Positions 36,459 through 44,595 of a DNA stretch of 64,000 bases are shown here, piece by piece. Both the position numbers and the translations under genes were made by a program. The notes beneath the pieces were generated by a model. That model was not told where the DNA came from. It made no database searches and saw only the letters and a list, made by a program, of their open reading frames with translations. This DNA comes from Aphanothece saxicola GSE-SYN-MK-01-06B (lineage in GTDB: Bacteria > Cyanobacteriota > Cyanobacteriia > PCC-6307 > Cyanobiaceae), in NCBI GenBank assembly GCA_019359745.1, contig JAHHGT010000001.1:496001-560000 (forward strand), given 5' to 3'. The stretch's first letter is position 1. Each line of letters begins with the position of its first letter.

Positions 36459-37850
36459 ATGTTGCGAGTGGCAGTCGTGGGCGGCGGCCCAAGCGGTTCC
36501 TGTGCTGCGGAAGTTCTCGCCAAGGCAGGCATCCAGACCTGGCTGTTCGAGCGCAAGCTCGACAACGCCAAACCCTGTGGCGGCGCGATCCCCCTCTGCA
36601 TGGTCGAGGAGTTCGACCTGCCGGAATCCATCATCGACCGCAAAGTGCGGAACATGCGGATGATCTCCCCCTCCAACAGGGAGGTGGACATCCACCTGGA
36701 GAACAGCAACGAGTACATCGGCATGTGCCGTCGGGAAGTGCTCGATGGCTACCTGCGCAACCGGGCCGCCGACCTGGGTGCCCATCTGGTCAACGGCCTG
36801 GTGCAGAGCATCGACACCGGCAGCCAGCGCCAGGGTCCGTACACCCTCCATTACGCCGACTATTCCTCCGGCGGTCCCACCGGCGAGCTGAAGACCCTCG
36901 AGGTCGACCTGATCGTCGGGGCTGACGGTGCCAACAGCCGGGTGGCCAAGGCCATGGATGCGGGCGACTACAACGTGGCGATCGCCTTCCAGGAGCGCAT
37001 CCGCCTCCCCGCCGAGGAGATGGCCTACTACGAGGATCTGGCCGAGATGTACGTCGGCACCGATGTGTCGCCTGATTTCTACGCCTGGGTGTTTCCCAAG
37101 TACGACCACGTGGCGGTGGGCACCGGCACGATGCAGGCCAACCAGTCACTGATCAAGGGCCTGCAGAAGGGCATTCGCGCCCGGGCCAGCCGCCGGCTGC
37201 TGCGCGGCGAGGTGATCAAGGTGGAAGCGCACCCGATTCCCGAGCATCCGCGCCCCCGGCGCGTGGTGGGCCGCATGGCCCTGGTGGGCGACGCCGCCGG
37301 TTACGTCACCAAGAGCTCCGGCGAAGGCATCTACTTCGCCGCCAAGAGTGGCCGCATGTGTGCCGAGGAGATCGTGGCGGCCAGCGCTTCCGGCAGCCGC
37401 ATCCCCACCGAGAAGGATCTCAAGGTCTACATCCGCAAGTGGGACCGCAAGTACGGCGCCACCTACAAGGTGCTGGAGCTGCTGCAGAACATTTTCTACA
37501 GCAACGATGCGGCCCGCGAAGCCTTCGTCGAGATGTGCGACGACAAGGATGTCCAGCGCCTCACCTTCGACAGCTACCTCTACAAGCGGGTGGTGGCGAT
37601 GAACCCCTGGCAGCAGATCAAGCTGACCGTGCTCACCCTGGGTGCGGTGCTGCGGGGCCAGGCGCTGGCCCCGGCCGGCTACAAGCCCGTGCCCAGCGCC
37701 GTGCGCTCAGCCGAAGAGGCGGAAGCGATTTTCCTGGCCGCAGAGCCGCGCTCCTCCATGAAGCCTGCAGGCGTTCATGCCGCCACGGCGTCGGTGGATT
37801 CCCAGGCCGGCAGCGATTCCTCCAAGGAACCGGAACTGGTGGCCAAGTGA
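36459..37850 (+). CDS. chlP: geranylgeranyl diphosphate reductase
   Basis: ChlP reduces geranylgeranyl groups to phytyl for chlorophyll and tocopherol, at the thylakoid membrane. The ATG at 36459 gives 463 residues. FAD-binding GGGPSGSCAAEVLAKAG starts at residue 8; KPCGGAIPLCMVEEF is the family hallmark; the second FAD motif is GDAAGYVTKSSGEGIYFA. The C-terminus carries an extra polar tail (about 40 residues, Ala/Ser rich) beyond the conserved YKPV. It is convergent with the CNNM gene, 8 bp apart, and divergent from VanY. It is a distant relative of the FAD oxidoreductase in the type III PKS cassette. Confidence 0.96.
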   Translation: MLRVAVVGGGPSGSCAAEVLAKAGIQTWLFERKLDNAKPCGGAIPLCMVEEFDLPESIIDRKVRNMRMISPSNREVDIHLENSNEYIGMCRREVLDGYLRNRAADLGAHLVNGLVQSIDTGSQRQGPYTLHYADYSSGGPTGELKTLEVDLIVGADGANSRVAKAMDAGDYNVAIAFQERIRLPAEEMAYYEDLAEMYVGTDVSPDFYAWVFPKYDHVAVGTGTMQANQSLIKGLQKGIRARASRRLLRGEVIKVEAHPIPEHPRPRRVVGRMALVGDAAGYVTKSSGEGIYFAAKSGRMCAEEIVAASASGSRIPTEKDLKVYIRKWDRKYGATYKVLELLQNIFYSNDAAREAFVEMCDDKDVQRLTFDSYLYKRVVAMNPWQQIKLTVLTLGAVLRGQALAPAGYKPVPSAVRSAEEAEAIFLAAEPRSSMKPAGVHAATASVDSQAGSDSSKEPELVAK

Positions 37851-37858
37851 TCCTGTTC

Positions 37859-39211
37859 TCAGGCCAGCCCTTCTGGTTGGTCTGAGGCGGCCTCAAGCCG
37901 GCTGACCAGGAGCTTGTCGACCCGGTTGCCATCCATGTCCACCACCTCGATGCGCAGATCTTCCCATTCGAAGACCTCGCCGGAACTGGGAATGTGCTCG
38001 AGGTGGTGCATCACAAACCCTCCCAGGGTCTGGTAGCCGCCGCGGACTTCTTCGGGCAGATGGTCTTTCTGCACCAGGTCCTTGAAGTCAGCGATGTCGA
38101 GGGCACCGTCGAGGAGCCAGGATCCATCCTGGCGAACGACGACCATCGGGTCTTCCTTGTCTCTGGCGGCGGAAAGATCGCCGACGATCGCTGCCATCAT
38201 GTCGTTGAGGGTCACCAGCCCCTCAATGCCGCCGAATTCATCGGTCACCAGGGCGATGTGCACGCCGCTGGTTCTGAATTGCTCGATCAGCTTCAGGGCC
38301 CTGGTGCTCTCGCCCACGTACAGGGGCGGCTGCAGGAACGCCTCGATATCACGTGGGCCTTCGCACAGCTGGGCGGCCAGAAAGGTGCGCCCACGCACCA
38401 CACCCACACAGGCGTCGAGGCTGTCGCGCGCCACCGGAAACAGCGAGTGATTGACCGCCATGACCCGCTCCAGATGGGACTGGGGAGACTCGGAGAGATC
38501 CAGCCAGCAGATGTCGGTGCGTGGGGTCATGATCGCCTTGACGGACCGATCCGCCAGGCGAAACACCCGCTCCACCATGGCGTGCTCCGCCACGTCGAAC
38601 AGGCCTGATTCCGTGCCCCTGCGCAGTAGGGTCCGGATCTCGTCTTCGGTGATCTCCGGTTCTCCGGTCTCGCCGATGCCCATCAGGCGGAGCAGCCGAT
38701 CGGTGGAGGAGCCGAGCAGGTGGGCCAGGGGCGCCATCCAGCGCGACAGGGTCCGCATCGGAGGTGCCACCAGGCAGGCGATGCGCTCCGGATCACTCAG
38801 GGCGATGCGCTTGGGAACCAGCTCCCCCAGCACCAGGGACAGAAAGGTGATCAACGTCACCACGATTCCCAGGGCCAGAGGTTCGGCCCAGGCCCGCAAC
38901 GGGGGCACCGCCTCCAGCAGAAGCCGCAGCGCCTCGGCCAACCGTGAGCCGCCCAGGGCGCCACTGAGGATGCCGATCAATGTGATGCCGATCTGCACCG
39001 TCGAGAGAAAATCGTTGGGCGATCGGATTAGTTTCAGAGCCACTTCCGCCTTCGGGTCACCAGCTTCCGCCTGGTGCTCGAGGCGCAGTCGCCGAGCCGA
39101 CATCATGGCCAACTCCGAACCGGAAAAGATCCCGTTGATCAGGATCAGAAGGACAATCAGAACGCCATCGAACAGCATCGGCAAGTCCAGTGAAGGCCCC
39201 TCGGCCGGCAA
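37859..39211 (-). CDS. CNNM/CorC (hemolysin C-like) transmembrane protein
   Basis: The 450-residue protein has a DUF21/CNNM membrane domain of about four helices (residues 12-160; LILINGIFSGSELAMMSARR near the N-terminus, LVLGELVPKRIAL), two CBS domains (about 215-340; IMTPRTDICWLDL, LVTDEFGGIEGLVTLNDMMA) and a CorC_HlyC C-terminal domain (about 350-440, GGYQTLGGFVMHHL). Relatives export or sense Mg2+ (CorC, MpfA) and the CBS pair binds adenine nucleotides. The old name hemolysin is misleading. It is divergent from the methyltransferase of the PKS cassette. Confidence 0.92.
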   Translation of the reverse strand: MPAEGPSLDLPMLFDGVLIVLLILINGIFSGSELAMMSARRLRLEHQAEAGDPKAEVALKLIRSPNDFLSTVQIGITLIGILSGALGGSRLAEALRLLLEAVPPLRAWAEPLALGIVVTLITFLSLVLGELVPKRIALSDPERIACLVAPPMRTLSRWMAPLAHLLGSSTDRLLRLMGIGETGEPEITEDEIRTLLRRGTESGLFDVAEHAMVERVFRLADRSVKAIMTPRTDICWLDLSESPQSHLERVMAVNHSLFPVARDSLDACVGVVRGRTFLAAQLCEGPRDIEAFLQPPLYVGESTRALKLIEQFRTSGVHIALVTDEFGGIEGLVTLNDMMAAIVGDLSAARDKEDPMVVVRQDGSWLLDGALDIADFKDLVQKDHLPEEVRGGYQTLGGFVMHHLEHIPSSGEVFEWEDLRIEVVDMDGNRVDKLLVSRLEAASDQPEGLA

Positions 39212-39343
39212 ACGGATGGAAAGGACAAGTTAGGGGACGACGGTTACAGCTTCTGGCCAGGAGCCCCTGCTTCCAAGAGGTCCTCAGGCCCCCTTCCAAC
39301 CGATCTGGGCCACACCCGGCCATCCCCCCAGCGACCTTCCCCG

Positions 39344-40081
39344 ATGCATTGGCAGCCCCTGGGCGAGCGGAACCGACAGCCTGAGTGGATGGATCAGAGC
39401 GGCCTCGACGCCGCTGCCCATGATCAGGCCCTCCAGGGTCTGCGCCGCATCAACGCCATCAGCGGGGCTGTGGGCTCCCTGTTCACCCCGATCCAGGCTC
39501 TGGCCGTGGCCCTGAACCTGTCCCGTCCGCTGCGGGTACTTGATGTGGCCTGCGGTGGCGGTGACAACACCATCGCCCTGGCGGAACGCTGCCGAAAGCA
39601 AGGACTGGCCGTTGTGATCGACGGTTGTGACCGGAGCCCGCAGGCGGTGACCATCGCCAGCCGCCATGCCGCCGGCGGATCCTTGGCCGGAACCTTCTTC
39701 CAGGCCGACGTGCTGGTGGATCCCCTGCCTGCGGACTACGACGTCATGGTCTGCAGTCTGTTTCTGCATCACCTCGACGACGCTGACGCCGTCGAACTGC
39801 TGCGCCGCCTGGGCCGGAGCTGCCGCCATCTGGTGCTGGTGAACGACCTGATCCGCAGTCCCCTGGGTTATGGGCTGGCCTGGGTGGGTTGTCGCCTGCT
39901 GAGCCGCTCCGCGATCGTGCATTTCGATGGGCCCGTTTCGGTGCAGGGGGCCTTCCGGATGGACGAAGCGCTGGAACTGGCGGCCCGGGCCGGCCTCGGC
40001 GGCGCCAGCATCCAGCGCAGCTGGCCCGAGCGCTTCCTGCTCAGTTGGCACCGTCCTGTCGGCTGGGTTGCGGCGCCATGA
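39344..40081 (+). CDS. class I SAM-dependent methyltransferase of the type III PKS cassette
   Basis: The 245-residue protein has a Rossmann-like SAM-binding domain: motif I VLDVACGGGDNTIALA at about 64-79, an acidic GCDRSPQAV after it, and DVMVCSLFLHHLDDADAV. The N-terminus (HDQALQGLRRINAISGAVG) resembles methyltransferases placed beside bacterial type III PKS genes. It probably methylates a phenolic oxygen or ring carbon of the polyketide; which one cannot be told. ATG at 39389 is an alternative start. Its stop overlaps the FAD gene start by 4 bp, and that gene overlaps the PKS gene, so the three form one translational unit. Confidence 0.85.
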   Translation: MHWQPLGERNRQPEWMDQSGLDAAAHDQALQGLRRINAISGAVGSLFTPIQALAVALNLSRPLRVLDVACGGGDNTIALAERCRKQGLAVVIDGCDRSPQAVTIASRHAAGGSLAGTFFQADVLVDPLPADYDVMVCSLFLHHLDDADAVELLRRLGRSCRHLVLVNDLIRSPLGYGLAWVGCRLLSRSAIVHFDGPVSVQGAFRMDEALELAARAGLGGASIQRSWPERFLLSWHRPVGWVAAP

Positions 40082-41232
40082 CCGCTCCGGAGTGGGATGT
40101 GATCGTGATCGGGGCCGGGCCCGCCGGTGCCCTGGCGGCCCATCAGCTGGCCAGGCAGCAACTGCGGGTGCTGCTGGTGGATAAGCGGACCTTCCCCCGC
40201 TGGAAAGTGTGCGGCACCTGTCTCAACGGGGTGGCCCTCGGGGCGTTGGCGCAGGCCGGCCTCCCCGACCTGGTGGACCGCCTCGGCGGTGTGCCGCTTG
40301 TGCGGCTGCGCCTGGGTCTGCAACAGCATCAGATGGAACTGGAGCGGCCCCTGGGTCGCTCCCTCTCCCGGGGCTGCCTCGATCTGGCCCTGTGCGAGGC
40401 CGCGGTGGCGGCAGGCACGGTGCTGCGGATGGATACCGAGGCCACGGTGGCCGGTCCCTGCCCGGGCGGCCGGCAGGTGCGCCTGGGCAGCGGCGGCGCG
40501 CCTGCCACCACGAGCGCCCGGGTGGTGCTGGTGGCCACCGGGCTGGGCAGCCCGGGCCTGACCCCTGCCATCCCGATCCGCAGCCAGGTCCAGGCGCACT
40601 CCAGGGTTGGTGCCGGCTGCCGCGTCGAGGCCCAGGCCAGCGGCTATGCCCCGGGCACGATCCACATGGCGATCGGCCGGCATGGCTATGTCGGGCTGGT
40701 GCGCACCGAAGCCGGTGACCTGAATCTCGCGGCGGCCTTCGAAAGGGGCCATCTGATCGCGGCGGGAGGAGCGGCGCACGCCGCCGCGGGCGTGCTGGCG
40801 GAGGCGGGGTTCGAACCTGTGCCTGAGGCTGCCGCTGCCGCCTGGCTGGCCACCCCGGCCCTCACCGGCCGCCGTTGGCCGCCGGCGTCCGAGCGTGTGC
40901 TGCTGCTGGGGGATGCCGCCGGCTATGTCGAACCGTTCACGGGTGAAGGCATGGGCTGGGCCCTGCTGGGGGCTCTGGCGGTGGTGCCGCTGGTGCTGCA
41001 GGGCCAAAGCCAGTGGAGCCGGGAGCTGGAGCAGCAATGGGTGCGCCGCTACGGCCAGCTGATCGGCTCCCGGCAACGCCTCTGCCATGGCCTGGCCTTT
41101 GCACTGCGCCGTCCTGGCCTCAGCCGCTGGCTGCTGGGGGCGGTGGAGCGCTGGCCGGTCCTGGTGACCCCGCTCCTGCACCCCCTCGCTGGCAGCAGCC
41201 TGAACCCGCCTCTGGTCGCGCCATGTCCCTGA
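40078..41232 (+). CDS. FAD-dependent oxidoreductase (geranylgeranyl reductase/hydroxylase-like) of the PKS cassette
   Basis: The ATG at 40078 gives 384 residues. FAD motifs are VIGAGPAGALAAHQLA (about residues 10-25), KRTFPRWKVCGTCLNG, and GDAAGYVEPFTGEGMGWAL near residue 280. The arrangement is that of the ChlP/halogenase/UbiH superfamily. In a PKS context it could hydroxylate an aromatic ring to a quinol or reduce a prenyl-like chain; I cannot choose. It overlaps the methyltransferase by 4 bp and the PKS by 10 bp. It lacks the lysine-rich motif of flavin halogenases (no GWxWxIP seen), so halogenation is unlikely. Confidence 0.82.
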   Translation: MTAPEWDVIVIGAGPAGALAAHQLARQQLRVLLVDKRTFPRWKVCGTCLNGVALGALAQAGLPDLVDRLGGVPLVRLRLGLQQHQMELERPLGRSLSRGCLDLALCEAAVAAGTVLRMDTEATVAGPCPGGRQVRLGSGGAPATTSARVVLVATGLGSPGLTPAIPIRSQVQAHSRVGAGCRVEAQASGYAPGTIHMAIGRHGYVGLVRTEAGDLNLAAAFERGHLIAAGGAAHAAAGVLAEAGFEPVPEAAAAAWLATPALTGRRWPPASERVLLLGDAAGYVEPFTGEGMGWALLGALAVVPLVLQGQSQWSRELEQQWVRRYGQLIGSRQRLCHGLAFALRRPGLSRWLLGAVERWPVLVTPLLHPLAGSSLNPPLVAPCP

Positions 41233-42323
41233 CGATCCAGGGGCTGGGAACGGCCCTGCCCCCCGAGTGCATCGCCCAGGGCGATGCCGCCGCCATCGCG
41301 GCCGAGGTGGCCCTGCCCCAGCAGAGCCCTTCACCGGGCCAGCGCCGGCTGCTCGGGACCCTGCACCGCCGCTCGGGCGTCGCCAGCCGCCACAGCGTGT
41401 TGCTCGAGCCCTTCGGCAGCGACCCCCGGCAGACCTTCTTCGGCGCCACCAGCCCCGGCACCGGCGAGCGGATGCGGCGCTATGCCCGCGAGGCGCCGCC
41501 CCTGGCCCTGCGTGCGGTCCGGGCGGCCCTCTGCCAGGCCCAGCAGCCTGCGGAGCGGATCACCCATCTGATCACGGTGTCCTGCAGCGGTTTCCATGCC
41601 CCCGGCGTGGATCTCGCCCTGATGGCCGCCCTGCCGCTGGACGCCGGGGTGGCCCGGACCCATGTGGGATTCATGGGTTGCCATGGTGCCCTCAATGGAC
41701 TGAGGGTCGCGGCGGCATTCACCGCTGCCGAGCCGGACGCCTGTGTGCTGCTGTGCGCGGTCGAGCTCTGCAGTCTCCATCTCCAGTACGGCTGGGATGC
41801 CGAGCGGATCGTCGCCAACGCCCTGTTCGCCGATGGCGCCGCTGCCCTGGTGGCCACCGGGACGCCAACGGCGGCGGCTGGGGCGCCAGCCATCGCCCCG
41901 CTGGGGCGTCTGATCGCCAGCGGCTCCCTGCTGGTGCCGGCCAGCTCGGACGCCATGTCCTGGGGGATCGGGGACCACGGCTTCGCCATGGGCCTCTCTC
42001 CGCAGGTCCCTGATCTGATCGGCGAGCATCTGCGGCCCTGGCTGGAGGGGTGGCTGGCCGGCCATAACCTCCGCCTCGACGCCATCGGCTCCTGGGCCGT
42101 GCACCCCGGCGGCCCCCGCATCCTCTCCGCCGTCACGAAGGCCCTCGGGCTTGATCCAGAGCTGATCGAACCGTCGCGGTCGGTGCTGCGGGACTACGGC
42201 AACATGTCGTCCCCGACGCTGCTGTTCATCCTCGAGCGCTTGCGGCGCAGCGGTGCTGCCGGGCCCTGCCTGGCCATGGCCTTCGGACCCGGCCTCTGCA
42301 TCGAGGTGGCCCTGCTGGCGTGA
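41223..42323 (+). CDS. type III polyketide synthase (chalcone/stilbene synthase family)
   Basis: The ATG at 41223 gives 366 residues, normal for the family. The catalytic triad is visible: Cys121 in VSCSGFHAPGVDLALM, His294 in WAVHPGGPRIL and Asn327 in DYGNMSSPTLLF. MGCHGALNGLR follows the nucleophile, as in bacterial enzymes. It condenses an acyl-CoA starter with malonyl-CoA into a pyrone, resorcinol or related ring in the cytosol; the small residues around the pocket cannot be read without a structure. It ends directly at the stop of the convergent glyS, with no space. It is the third gene of a coupled cassette with the methyltransferase and the FAD oxidoreductase. Confidence 0.93.
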   Translation: MSLTIQGLGTALPPECIAQGDAAAIAAEVALPQQSPSPGQRRLLGTLHRRSGVASRHSVLLEPFGSDPRQTFFGATSPGTGERMRRYAREAPPLALRAVRAALCQAQQPAERITHLITVSCSGFHAPGVDLALMAALPLDAGVARTHVGFMGCHGALNGLRVAAAFTAAEPDACVLLCAVELCSLHLQYGWDAERIVANALFADGAAALVATGTPTAAAGAPAIAPLGRLIASGSLLVPASSDAMSWGIGDHGFAMGLSPQVPDLIGEHLRPWLEGWLAGHNLRLDAIGSWAVHPGGPRILSAVTKALGLDPELIEPSRSVLRDYGNMSSPTLLFILERLRRSGAAGPCLAMAFGPGLCIEVALLA

Positions 42324-44489
42324 TCAAGACCCCAGGCGGGCGAAGTCGGCAAGCACGGCGGCCTGGTTGCGCAGCACGGCCAGCAGCCGCAGCCGGTTGC
42401 GGCGCACTTCAGGCTCATCGCACATCACCATGACGCTGTCGTCGCCATCGAAGAAGGCGGACAGGGTGGCGCCGCTCTCCCCCAGCAGGCTTGCGAGGGG
42501 GTCGTAGCGGGCGGTGCCGCTGGCGGCGGCATGCACCGCCAACCGCTCCAGCACCGCCAGCACGGCGGCCTCGCTGGGTGAAGCGAACAGGGCCGGATCC
42601 ACCACCCCGGCGGGGCTGAGCAGGTCGGAGGAAAGATCGGCGTGTTCGGCCAGCCGGGAGGCCCGTTGCACCACCGCCTGCACCAGGGGCAGGCGCTCCT
42701 CTGCCCGCAGGCGCCGCAGCAGCTCCACCCGGGCCCGGGCATCGGCGGGGTCCCGCAACAGCCGCTCGAGAGACACGCCCTCACCGGCCACGGCCTGGAC
42801 CAGATCAGCGCTGGAACCCTCCTCCTCCAGCAGGCTGGCGAGACGCTGACGCAGGAACTCGAGCAGGTCGGCCGCCAGGGCGGCAGGCTGGATCGCCAGG
42901 GCGGGCAGCAGCGCCTGCCAATGGGCGGTGGCTTCGGCCATCAGCGCCACCAGATCCAACGGCCAGCCGCGATCCCAGAGGATCTGCAGCAAGCCGTTGC
43001 CGGCACGGCGCAGGGCATAGGGATCGGAGGAGCCGCTGGGCCGTTCGCCCCTGGCAAAGATGCTGAGCAGCAGCTCCAGGCGCTCGGCCAGGGCCACCAG
43101 CGCCCCCGCCTCCGACCCCGGCAGCGCATCGCCGGCGCCGCGGGGCTGGTAGTGCTCCAGCACCGCCAGGGCCACGGCGCGGGTTTCCCCTTCCGCCAGC
43201 AGGTACTTGGCCCCCATGACCCCCTGCAGCTCAGGGAATTCCCCCACCATCTGGCTGACCAGGTCGTGCTTGCAGAGGGGAGCGGCCCGGCGGGCGGCGC
43301 TGGCGCCCTCCTCGCCGATCTCCAGGCTGCGGCAGAGCAAATCAGCCAGCCAGGCCAGGCGTTGGCTGCGATCGGCCAGGCTGCCCAGTCCTTCAGCAAA
43401 GGTGACCCGGTCGAGGGACTCCACCCGCTCAACGCTGCTCTGGCGGCGATCGGCCGCCAGGAAGAAGGCCGCATCCGCCAGCCGCGCCCGCAGCACCCGC
43501 TCGTTGCCGCGGCGGATCGTGGCGGCGGCGGCCTCCAGGCCATTGGAGATGCACAGGAAGCGCGGCAGCAGCACCCCATCGGCCACCAGGGCCAGGGGAT
43601 CAGCCGTGGCCGCCGAGAGGCGCAGGGGCACGTAGCGCTGGTGGGACCGCATCACCGTGCTGAGCACCTCCGGGGGCAGGGCCAGATAGGCGGCATCGAT
43701 GCGGCCCTCGATCAGGCGCGGGGACTCCACCAGGTCGACCAGTTCATCGAACAGGGCGCCAGGCAGGTCCAGTTCGGCCCCCGCCCGGGTCGCGGCCGCC
43801 TCCAGCTCACGGCGGATCATCAGTCCCCTGGCCTGGCGGTCGACCTGCACGTCGGCGGCGGCCAGGGTCGAGGCGTAGGCCGCGGCGGAAGGGATCACCA
43901 CCGCGTCTTGGTGCAGACGGTGGCCGCGGCTGAGGCGGCCGGAGGCCAGGGGGGGGTCCACATCGGTGAGCTGCACCGGAACCACCGCCCCATCCAGCAG
44001 CGCCACCAGCCAGCGGAGGGGTCGGCTGAAGCGGCCGTCGCCATTTCCCCAGCGCATGAAGCGCCGCCCCTGCAGGGAGCGGATCCAGCCGGGGATGCAG
44101 CCGGCCAGCACCGCCTCGGCGGAGCGCCCGGCCTCGATGGTGCGGGCGAACACGAAGGGGCCCTTGTCGGTGTCGCGGATCTCCAGTTGTTCGGGATCGC
44201 AGCCACAGCGGCGGGCGAAACCCACCGCGGCCGGGGTGGGCTGGCCATCGCGGAACGCCTGCTGGGCCGGGGGCCCCTTGCGCTCTTCAATCAGATCCTG
44301 CTGGCGCTCGGGCAATCCGGCGATCGTCACCGCCAGCCGGCGGGGCGTGCCGCTGGCCTTGAGGCTGTCCCAGGACAGGCGAGCCTCCTGCAGATCCCTG
44401 GCCACGATCGCCTCCAGCTGGGGCTGGGCCAGGCGCACGAAATCGGCTGGCAGTTCCTCGGTTCCGATCTCCAGAAGAAAGGTGGCCAT
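42324..44489 (-). CDS. glyS: glycine--tRNA ligase beta subunit
   Basis: The ATG at 44489 gives 721 residues. GlyS is the tRNA-binding and assembly subunit of the alpha2beta2 bacterial enzyme. The N-terminal FLLEIGTEELPADFVRLA is the family hallmark, then ASGTPRRLAVTIAGLP and GVSLERLLRDPADARARVEL late. An HD-like and anticodon-binding region fills the C-terminal part. The alpha subunit gene glyQ is not in the window, as is usual when the two are unlinked in cyanobacteria. It is divergent from sir with 106 bp between the starts. Confidence 0.95.
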   Translation of the reverse strand: MATFLLEIGTEELPADFVRLAQPQLEAIVARDLQEARLSWDSLKASGTPRRLAVTIAGLPERQQDLIEERKGPPAQQAFRDGQPTPAAVGFARRCGCDPEQLEIRDTDKGPFVFARTIEAGRSAEAVLAGCIPGWIRSLQGRRFMRWGNGDGRFSRPLRWLVALLDGAVVPVQLTDVDPPLASGRLSRGHRLHQDAVVIPSAAAYASTLAAADVQVDRQARGLMIRRELEAAATRAGAELDLPGALFDELVDLVESPRLIEGRIDAAYLALPPEVLSTVMRSHQRYVPLRLSAATADPLALVADGVLLPRFLCISNGLEAAAATIRRGNERVLRARLADAAFFLAADRRQSSVERVESLDRVTFAEGLGSLADRSQRLAWLADLLCRSLEIGEEGASAARRAAPLCKHDLVSQMVGEFPELQGVMGAKYLLAEGETRAVALAVLEHYQPRGAGDALPGSEAGALVALAERLELLLSIFARGERPSGSSDPYALRRAGNGLLQILWDRGWPLDLVALMAEATAHWQALLPALAIQPAALAADLLEFLRQRLASLLEEEGSSADLVQAVAGEGVSLERLLRDPADARARVELLRRLRAEERLPLVQAVVQRASRLAEHADLSSDLLSPAGVVDPALFASPSEAAVLAVLERLAVHAAASGTARYDPLASLLGESGATLSAFFDGDDSVMVMCDEPEVRRNRLRLLAVLRNQAAVLADFARLGS

Positions 44490-44595
44490 GCGGGGGGACG
44501 GGCAGGACGCGACTGTATGCAAAGGAGGGAGTTGGCGATCAGCGCCAGCAAACCGACACGTCCCGTTCGCTAGTTTCGTTGCAACAACTTTCCGC

